DNA of 64,000 nt, taken from positions 1 through 64,000 of the forward strand of contig VGBT01000005.1 of assembly GCA_016870395.1 (NCBI GenBank), in the 5' to 3' direction. This stretch comes from Actinomycetota bacterium (GTDB lineage: Bacteria > Actinomycetota > Acidimicrobiia > IMCC26256 > JAENVU01). The notes under the pieces are model-generated. The model did no database searches, was not told the origin of the DNA, and worked only from the letters and a program-made list of their open reading frames with translations. The position numbers were made by a program, and so were the translations under genes. This document shows, piece by piece, positions 61,524 to 64,000 of the stretch. Position 1 is the first letter of the stretch. Each line of letters opens with the position of its first letter.

Positions 61524-64000
61524 ATGGACGACGCCGCGCCGCCCGCAGACGGCCCGCTTCCCGCCGCCGAGCTGTCGGCCGAAGCCGATCCCCCGGGTCG
61601 CCGCGATCTGGGGGCCGGCGATCCGGAGCAGCCCGAAGCGGGAAGCGTCCCGCCCGTGGTCGCCGTCGTCGTCACCCGCGACCCGGGGCCCTGGTTCGAG
61701 GAGGTCCTCGAAGCGCTGGGCGACTCGGACTACCCGGAGCTGACCGTCCTGGTCCTCGACGCGGGCTCGGCCGAGGACCCCACCGGGCGGGTCGCCGCGC
61801 CGCTCCCGGCTGCCTTCGTGCGGCGGCTGCCGGAGAACGTCGGGTTTGCCGTAGCTGCCAACGAGGCGCTCTCGGCCGTGACCGGAGCCACGTTCCTCTG
61901 CTTCATGCACGACGACGTGGTGCCCGATCCCGCGGCGATCCGGCTCCTGGTGGAAGAGGGCTATCGGTCGAACTCCGCGATCCTCGGCCCCAAGCTGGTC
62001 GACTACGACCGTCCCGAAGTCCTTCTCGAGGTCGGGTGCTCGATCGATCGCTTCGCGGTCCCGCATTCCAGGGTCGAGCCGGGCGAGATCGACCAAGAGC
62101 AGCACGACGCCGTACGCGACGTGTTCTACGTCTCCGACGCCATGATGCTGGTGCGCGCCGACCTGTTCTCCGAGCTCGGTGGCTTCGACGCCCGCACGTT
62201 CCCAGGCGGTGAGGACCTCGACCTGTGCTGGCGCGCGGGCCTGGCCGGAGCGCGCGTGATGGTCGTTCCCGACGCGCGCGCCCGGCACCGGAAGGCCGAT
62301 CATCTCCGCGACGACGCCGACCGCGCGTCGAAGGAGCAGCTCCACCAGAGCCGCCTCCGGGCGTTGCTGAAGTGCTACTCGGGCCTCTCGCTGTGCTACT
62401 TGATCCCGCTGACGTTGTTGCTCAACGTCGTCGAAGCCGTCGCGTTCCTGTTCACCCGGCGCCGTGATCGAGCGCGAGCGCTCCTCGGGGCCTGGGTGTG
62501 GAACGCGCGCAACCTCGGCGATCTCCGCCAGGCGCGGGCGGCCGCCCAGGCGCTCCGTTCCGTGCCGGACTCGGAGGTGCGGGTCCTCCAGTCCCACGGG
62601 AGCGCCCGGGTCCGCCACTTCCTCGTCGGGTCGCTGCACGCCGAGGAGCGCATCCGGACGATCTCGGAGCGCGGTCGCACCGTGGCCGACTCCGCGTCGT
62701 CGGGCGCGCGCACGCCCCAGGTCATGTTGGTCGGCGCGTTCGCGCTCGTGCTCCTCCTCGGATCGCGCGGCTTGCTCCTCGGGCGGGTCTCCGCGGTCGG
62801 TCAGCTCGCGACCTGGCCTGGCGTCGGCGACCTCCTCGGGGCGTTCACGTCCGCGTGGCGTGCCTCGGGGCTGGGCTCGCCGTCGGCGCCGCCGCCGCTA
62901 CTCGCGGCCTTCGCCGGGCTCGGCACCGCGGTCGTCGGGGCGACCGCGCTCGCCCGAACACTTCTGGTCGTCGCTGCGCTCCCAGTCGGTGTCTTCGGGG
63001 CATGGCAACTCGGTCGGAGGATCGCCGGTCCGGGCTGGCCGGCCGCGGCGGCGGCACTCGTCTACGGCGTCAACCCCGTGGCCCGCAACGCGCTGGCGGC
63101 GGGCCGGTTCGGGCCGGTGGTTCTCTACATGTTGGCTCCCTTTGTCCTCGGTGGCCTCTTGCGGCTCGCCGGATACCTTCCCGACGAGCCTCGGCGTCGT
63201 CGGTGGCGATCGCGGATCGGTACCGCGGCGTTGGTCGCGGTGACCGCCGCAGCTTGGCCGCCCGCGCTGGCGTTCCCGGTGCTCGTGCTCGTCGCGTTCG
63301 CGTTTGCCGCGCCGCTCGCGCGCGACGGGTTCGCGCGGGTTCGCGCGCTCGGCGCGGCGGCGTTCGTGTCCGTCGGGCTCGCGCTCGCTCTGCTGCTGCC
63401 CTGGCCGCTGACGTACCTGCAGGCCGGCGATCGGCTCGCGGTCGCGGGGTTCGCGTTCCGTCCCTTCTCGGGTCTGAGCGAGCTCGTGCGCTTCGACACC
63501 GGTCCCAACGGCGCGGGTACCTTCGGCTGGTCCTTCGTCGTCGCGGCCGGGGTCGTGTTGCTCCTCGCGGCCGAGGACCGGCTGGCATGGACCGCGCGCC
63601 TGTGGGTGCTCGCGCTCGTGTCGTTCGCCGTGCCGTTCCTCTCGTACCGGTTCCTCCCCGACACGCCGATGCCGGCCGTCGAAGGACTGCTCGTGCCCGC
63701 GGCACTGGCACTGGCGCTGGTGGTGGGAGTGGGGGTGGCCGCCTTCGCCCAGGACGTGCTGGCCGTGCATTTCGGGTGGCGGCAGATCGCGTCGTTGGTC
63801 GGCGTGGTCACCCTTGCCGGCGCGGGCCTGCTCTTCGTGGGTGACTCCTTGGGTGGCCGCTGGCATCAGCCCGACGACGACTGGGTCGAGTCGCTGTCCT
63901 GGATGCATGCTCAGGAGGGCAACGGGCGGTTCCGGGTGCTGTGGCTGGGCGACGCGTCGATCCTGCCTGTCGACCCGCTGCCGCGCGGTGACGTCGCCTA
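61524..64000 (+). CDS. Large membrane glycosyltransferase (GT2 domain plus multi-helix region), 3' end outside window
   Basis: The ORF track misses this gene because it has no stop before the window end; I translated at least 825 residues. After an acidic Pro/Ala-rich start, residues about 50-300 are a GT2 domain: VPPVVAVVVTRDPGPWFEEVL (split), ENVGFAVAANEAL, the DXD-like FMHDDVVPDP and GGEDLDLCWRAG. The rest has at least ten hydrophobic helices (LVGAFALVLLLGSRGLLLG, VSVGLALALLLPWPL and others), as in large actinobacterial GT2/arabinofuranosyltransferase-like membrane proteins. It probably builds an exported glycan. Start ATG 61524 follows TAGGCT by 10 bases. Confidence 0.85.
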   Translation, partial: MDDAAPPADGPLPAAELSAEADPPGRRDLGAGDPEQPEAGSVPPVVAVVVTRDPGPWFEEVLEALGDSDYPELTVLVLDAGSAEDPTGRVAAPLPAAFVRRLPENVGFAVAANEALSAVTGATFLCFMHDDVVPDPAAIRLLVEEGYRSNSAILGPKLVDYDRPEVLLEVGCSIDRFAVPHSRVEPGEIDQEQHDAVRDVFYVSDAMMLVRADLFSELGGFDARTFPGGEDLDLCWRAGLAGARVMVVPDARARHRKADHLRDDADRASKEQLHQSRLRALLKCYSGLSLCYLIPLTLLLNVVEAVAFLFTRRRDRARALLGAWVWNARNLGDLRQARAAAQALRSVPDSEVRVLQSHGSARVRHFLVGSLHAEERIRTISERGRTVADSASSGARTPQVMLVGAFALVLLLGSRGLLLGRVSAVGQLATWPGVGDLLGAFTSAWRASGLGSPSAPPPLLAAFAGLGTAVVGATALARTLLVVAALPVGVFGAWQLGRRIAGPGWPAAAAALVYGVNPVARNALAAGRFGPVVLYMLAPFVLGGLLRLAGYLPDEPRRRRWRSRIGTAALVAVTAAAWPPALAFPVLVLVAFAFAAPLARDGFARVRALGAAAFVSVGLALALLLPWPLTYLQAGDRLAVAGFAFRPFSGLSELVRFDTGPNGAGTFGWSFVVAAGVVLLLAAEDRLAWTARLWVLALVSFAVPFLSYRFLPDTPMPAVEGLLVPAALALALVVGVGVAAFAQDVLAVHFGWRQIASLVGVVTLAGAGLLFVGDSLGGRWHQPDDDWVESLSWMHAQEGNGRFRVLWLGDASILPVDPLPRGDVA

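Overview
The window is 64 kb of GC-rich, gene-dense chromosome from an actinomycete-type bacterium. A deep-branching lineage such as Acidimicrobiia is my best guess, but this is inference from gene content, not from a marker tree. Supporting features are coenzyme F420 synthesis genes (cofD, cofE), a mycothiol-isomerase-type DinB protein, group III phosphofructokinase, a MurA with Asp in place of the catalytic Cys, a LytR-CpsA-Psr protein, sites matching the KstR operator, and many genes whose start codon lies 6-8 bases after a TAnnnT hexamer (leaderless-type promoters). I found no tRNA, rRNA or CRISPR array. No gene-free stretch exceeds about 200 bases.

Layout. 1-5.7 kb: acyl-CoA thioesterase, PPi-type phosphofructokinase, a small unknown protein, glycerol kinase, PlsC acyltransferase and a TetR regulator with a likely self-operator. 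5.8-8.9 kb: secreted GH26-like hydrolase, then an IS3-family element (7418-8681) with 20-bp perfect ends and a 3-bp target duplication, followed by the tail of an RDD membrane protein. 9-19 kb: glyA, a WecA-type transferase with a repeat tail, and the complete ATP synthase operon (atpZ/I-like, atpI, B, E, F, H, A, G, D, C). 19-21.7 kb: a membrane-protein gene broken by one in-frame TGA, a probably truncated DUF222-type HNH gene, and glpX. 21.8-27.9 kb: a lipid/steroid-type catabolic block (3Fe-4S ferredoxin, P450, LLM oxidoreductase, SDR, isobutyryl-CoA-mutase-type large subunit, 6PGDH-like reductase) with two KstR-like operators.

27.9-43 kb: mixed metabolism. It includes a GT4 / methyltransferase / alpha-toroid operon, an S9 peptidase, an alpha/beta hydrolase, DUF3039, a small class III cyclase, two enoyl-CoA hydratases, murA, a NifU-like protein, MeaB, galT and an LpdA-type flavoprotein. 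43-49.3 kb: a broken phzF, a biotin-dependent carboxylase alpha subunit divergent from birA, a secreted protein, and pabB-pabC. 49.4-58.6 kb: a surface-polysaccharide cluster (LCP ligase, RmlB-like dehydratase, UDP-glucose dehydrogenase, UDP-xylose synthase, two GT2 enzymes, a His-rich membrane-anchored protein, a nucleotidyltransferase and a GalE-like epimerase). 58.6-64 kb: F420 genes with FbiB split into two overlapping genes, a small unknown protein, and the 5' part of a large GT2 membrane protein that runs off the end.

Several loci are decaying or damaged: phzF, the 19.1-19.9 kb membrane gene, IS orfA, the RDD tail and the HNH gene. The most useful leads are the leaderless promoter grammar, the KstR-like sites, the residue-level predictions (MurA, PFK, IcmA, LpdA, RmlB) and the unexplained His-rich protein in the glycan cluster.
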